Assembly: GCA_001797745.1 (NCBI GenBank)
Contig: MGQF01000065.1
Span: forward strand, 1,953-9,665
Direction: 5' to 3'
DNA length: 7,713 nucleotides
Source: Deltaproteobacteria bacterium RBG_13_52_11
GTDB lineage: Bacteria > Desulfobacterota > B13-G15 > RBG-16-54-18
The position numbers and the translations under genes were made by a program. Shown piece after piece: positions 5,157-7,713 of this stretch. Positions within the stretch are counted from its first letter, which is position 1. Every line of letters starts with the position of its first letter. A model generated the notes under the pieces. The model worked only from the letters and a program-made list of their open reading frames with translations, was not told the DNA's origin and did no database searches.

Positions 5157-7241
5157 TCATCCCCATGCCCGAATGCGGCAGAGCATGGCCTTGAACCCGG
5201 GAAATCCGGTTACCGGATCAGCTGGTCTGCTGTCGGTGAGGAGGTTGACGTTCGCCTCCTTCCACCCATGGGGTATATGGACCACACGCGGGAGGATATC
5301 CTCGGTGACCTCGGCACGGATCTGAATGGAACCTATGCGGGTTTCTACCGTTACCATATCGCCGTCTTCAACGCCGATTTCCCTCGCGTTCGATGAGTGC
5401 ATCTGCACGGTGGGATGCGGCCGCTTCTTCCTGAGCCGTTCGATCTGCCGAAATTCCGAGTGGAGAAAGTTTACGTCTCGCCCTCCGGTGGTAAGGATGA
5501 GCGGATACTCCTTTGCCAAATCACCCTCCAGAGGGCTTTCAAGGGGCTCTCGATGTATCGGCACGGGATCATACCCCATCTCCTTCAAGGTTTGGGAATA
5601 CAACTCGACCTTGCCCGAAGGGGTAGCGAACCCTTTCTGTTTATATTGATCGATCCGCAACTCCCCAAAGGGCACCCCAGCGGAATGCTCAGAAAGGTCT
5701 TCGAGGCTCAACCCGGTCGGCTCAAGGGCATATCTGATGGCATCTTCCTCGTCTTTCCAGGGGAAGAGGGCATCATATCCCATCCTGTGTGCCAGGGTAA
5801 ACCAGAAGCGAAGATCGGACCATGCCTCACCCACCTCCATGATCTTCTTCCTCAGGCTGATAAAGGGGACGGCGTGCAGTGTGCCGTAATAGTCACACAG
5901 CTCAGTTCGCTCCAGAAAGGTGGCTGCCGGCAAGAAGAGGTTGGCCATCTCGGCAGTCGCGGTCATAAAGAGGTCCATAACCGCTATAAAATCCAAGTGC
6001 CCGAAGGCCTCCTTTACCTTCTGGGAGTTGGGCCAGGTCAGGAGGGGATTAGAAGCCGCCACGAAGAGTGCCTTGACGGGATACGGCTCCCCGGTAAGGA
6101 GGGCATTAAGGAAGACTATCGCCTGCCCTTCTCCGAACGACCTCCCCCAAACCTCATAAAAGAGGGGGGACTGATCCACCCCTATGGGCGTACCCTTCAT
6201 CCGTTCGGGTAAACGGATCGGGTTGATATGGACACGAGAGGCGGTGACAAAACCTCCCCTATTATCGATATTGCCGGTGAGGGCTTGGAGGATGGCTACT
6301 GCTCGCGAGTTCTGAATGCCTACCGTATGCTGATCCAAGGCATTGGTCCCCTGAACAATGCACGCCGGCTGGACAGTGGCAAAGAGGCGGGCTGCCTCCC
6401 GTATTTGCTCTGCAGGAACCCAGGTGATTTCCTCCGCCTTTTCAGGTGGATAGTCGGCAGCCACGCTGCGCAGCCCGTCAAACCCGACTGTCCGCTCTTT
6501 GACGAATTCATGATCGAAGAGCTCTTCCTCGATGATAACGTTCATCATCGAGAGGGCCAGCGCACAGTCGCTTCCTGGCCTGACTTGCAGAAAGAGATCC
6601 GCTCGTTTAGCCATCTCCGTCCTACGCGGATCGATACAGATAAGCTTGGCGCCATTGTCGAGCGATTTAATGATCCTCCTGGCAAGGGGAAAATTGGAAT
6701 GCTGTGGATTGTTTCCCCAGACAACAATACACCGCGCATGAGCCACATCAGCTACCGGGAATTTCCCCAGGGTGAGGATATAGGCGATGATGCGGCAGCG
6801 ATAGCAGAGGCTCTCTACTGAAAAGCAGTTGGGGGTGCCATAGATATCACAAAACCGCCGCAAAAAGCTTACCGTGGTATTGCCCCCTAAGAGGATCGGC
6901 ATACCGATAGCTACGGCAAAGGCCTGGGGACCAAAGCGCACCTTGATATCGGTGAGTTTGTCAGTGATGATATCCAGGGCATCATCCCAGGATATCCGCT
7001 TCCATCCGCTCTTCGCCCGCTTCATGGGATAGGTGATCCGCTCAGGAGAAAAGGCCACATCAAGGGCTGCACCCCCTTTCGGGCAGAGGGCACCTTCGTT
7101 GAGGGGATGACCTTTGTCACCACGCACCTTCTCTATTTTTCCCCCTGCAATATGGACCTCCATCCCACACCCCCAGGGACAGAGTTCACATGCCGTATGC
7201 ACTATCCCGTCCGGCTGTAAGACCTTTACCCCATCTCTCAT
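5157..7241 (-). CDS. Molybdopterin (Mo/W-bisMGD) oxidoreductase catalytic subunit
   Basis: This 694-residue member of the DMSO reductase/formate dehydrogenase superfamily has an N-terminal [4Fe-4S] site formed by C18, C21, C25 and C53 (ACELCPWGCG ... ALCPKG). K55 is the conserved Lys between the cluster and the cofactor. The metal ligand is most likely C146 in SVESLCYRC, which aligns in spacing from GTPN to the ligand Cys of acetylene hydratase as I recall it; C149 is a second candidate. IDPRR near 200 is a typical cofactor-binding motif. The C-terminal dinucleotide-binding domain runs from about 579 (YPLILTTGGR) to IPHGW near 660. No Tat or Sec signal precedes the cluster, so it should be cytoplasmic unless carried by a partner. 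No FeS or membrane subunit is adjacent here. Pro22 replaces the Asp after the second cluster Cys that acetylene hydratase needs, so that activity is unlikely. The substrate is unknown. ATG has GAGGA five bases upstream. Confidence 0.9.
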   Translation of the reverse strand: MRDGVKVLQPDGIVHTACELCPWGCGMEVHIAGGKIEKVRGDKGHPLNEGALCPKGGAALDVAFSPERITYPMKRAKSGWKRISWDDALDIITDKLTDIKVRFGPQAFAVAIGMPILLGGNTTVSFLRRFCDIYGTPNCFSVESLCYRCRIIAYILTLGKFPVADVAHARCIVVWGNNPQHSNFPLARRIIKSLDNGAKLICIDPRRTEMAKRADLFLQVRPGSDCALALSMMNVIIEEELFDHEFVKERTVGFDGLRSVAADYPPEKAEEITWVPAEQIREAARLFATVQPACIVQGTNALDQHTVGIQNSRAVAILQALTGNIDNRGGFVTASRVHINPIRLPERMKGTPIGVDQSPLFYEVWGRSFGEGQAIVFLNALLTGEPYPVKALFVAASNPLLTWPNSQKVKEAFGHLDFIAVMDLFMTATAEMANLFLPAATFLERTELCDYYGTLHAVPFISLRKKIMEVGEAWSDLRFWFTLAHRMGYDALFPWKDEEDAIRYALEPTGLSLEDLSEHSAGVPFGELRIDQYKQKGFATPSGKVELYSQTLKEMGYDPVPIHREPLESPLEGDLAKEYPLILTTGGRDVNFLHSEFRQIERLRKKRPHPTVQMHSSNAREIGVEDGDMVTVETRIGSIQIRAEVTEDILPRVVHIPHGWKEANVNLLTDSRPADPVTGFPGFKAMLCRIRAWG

Positions 7242-7384
7242 TATTCCTCGTGCCTGAATGAAATCATCAAACTCTCACGGACCTCCGCCTCCACGGCTCC
7301 TCTTTCCTCTCGTAAAGCCTGATCCTGGATGCCGTGGGCGCATTTCCTGTCACATCTCTTTTCTCAGTAAAGGGCCACCTGCTC

Positions 7385-7413
7385 ATTGTATAACCTCTCC
7401 CCAAAACAATCAA
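7385..7413 (-). promoter_or_regulatory. Candidate promoter of the Mo/W oxidoreductase
   Basis: -35 TTGATT (7408-7413; 4 of 6), a 17-base spacer and -10 TACAAT (7385-7390; 5 of 6) on the minus strand. They lie in the 230-base gap after the DUF2784 gene and would give a leader of about 137 bases. No terminator for the upstream gene is visible in this gap, so read-through is also possible. Confidence 0.4.
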
Positions 7414-7471
7414 ACCAAAACGATCATCAACCAAACCTTTCGTTCAAAATAGCTATGGGTCCCCTTCCTAA

Positions 7472-7713
7472 TTATCCCCGTCTGGATCTTTTTGCCCTGC
7501 TACGGACGATCATCAGCCCATACAAAACGAAGTTCATGACGAGGAGAATGGCACCCGCTTCGTAGTGAAATTGGGATGTAACTTCGGGATAGATGAGGGG
7601 GACGATGTAGTGGTCCGCAAAACCTCCGCGGTACCCCTCCGTCCCCGCCTTGTGCAGCAGCACCTGCTCCAACGGGGTCAGTGGGCAGGGGATAGAGGGG
7701 GGAAACTCCATCG
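7472..7713 (-). CDS. DUF2784-type small membrane protein, C-terminal part
   Basis: The last 80 or so codons of a protein that runs off the right edge. CPLTPLEQVLLHKAG, followed by YRGGFADHYIVPLIYP, is the signature I recall for DUF2784, a family of about 120-130-residue multi-helix inner-membrane proteins of unknown function. Visible residues 50-70 (AGAILLVMNFVLYGLMIV) form the final transmembrane helix, and the protein ends in a basic tail (RSRAKRSRRG). The first in-frame ATG (7709-7711) is interior to the family domain, so the true start lies outside the window. Nothing links it functionally to the oxidoreductase. Confidence 0.65.
   Translation of the reverse strand, partial: MEFPPSIPCPLTPLEQVLLHKAGTEGYRGGFADHYIVPLIYPEVTSQFHYEAGAILLVMNFVLYGLMIVRSRAKRSRRG

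Noticed and set aside
5397..6212. A 271-residue plus-strand ORF opposite the oxidoreductase gene.
   Set aside because: It is a long shadow frame caused by codon bias of the real gene, with no recognisable domain.
7267..7386. A 39-codon minus-strand ORF starting MSRWPFTEKR, with a GGAGAGG purine run seven bases upstream.
   Set aside because: It is Arg-rich and unrelated to anything I recognise, its start overlaps the predicted -10 box of the oxidoreductase promoter, and there is no supporting context. It could still be a small leader ORF, but the support is too thin.

Overview
The window looks like a chromosomal segment of an anaerobic or facultative bacterium, most likely a deltaproteobacterium (Desulfobacterota) or a close relative. 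That guess rests on a cytoplasmic-type molybdopterin oxidoreductase, a FabG-type dehydrogenase and a glycogen synthase on one strand, and on short CTCTCCC/GGGAGAG dyads of a kind common in such genomes. No taxonomic marker gene is present, so the assignment is an inference. Every intact gene lies on the minus strand; the only plus-strand coding trace is a broken gene fragment.

From right to left, which is the direction of transcription: the C-terminal part of a DUF2784-type membrane protein (7472 to the right edge); a 694-residue Mo/W-bisMGD oxidoreductase (5157-7241); a 246-residue FabG-like SDR reductase (4253-4993) with its own strong promoter at the end of the oxidoreductase gene; and glycogen synthase glgA (2618-4090). 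Next is a 350-base gap that is not empty. It holds a consensus-like promoter, a 25-codon ORF with seven Tyr codons (six consecutive), mutually exclusive RNA pairings and a strong intrinsic terminator. Together these have the layout of a tyrosine-sensing transcription attenuator in front of a PqsE-like metallo-beta-lactamase-fold hydrolase (1276-2268). Further left are a small exported protein of unknown function (689-982), a C-terminal remnant of 4-alpha-glucanotransferase malQ on the plus strand (433-567), and a HicB/HicA toxin-antitoxin pair cut by the left edge.

The main point of interest is the attenuator at 2340-2473. Segment 1 (2455-2464) can pair with segment 2 (2394-2403). An overlapping part of segment 2 (2401-2410) can pair with segment 3 (2359-2368), which is also the left arm of the terminator. 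A ribosome stalled at the first Tyr codon would cover segment 1, and a ribosome at the stop codon would cover segment 2. This is the geometry of trp/phe-type leaders, but the downstream gene is an MBL-fold hydrolase rather than an amino-acid biosynthesis gene.

A second theme is the glycogen link: an intact glgA and a decayed malQ lie about 2 kb apart. The hicBA module abuts the break in malQ, which suggests local rearrangement of a former glycogen-metabolism neighbourhood.
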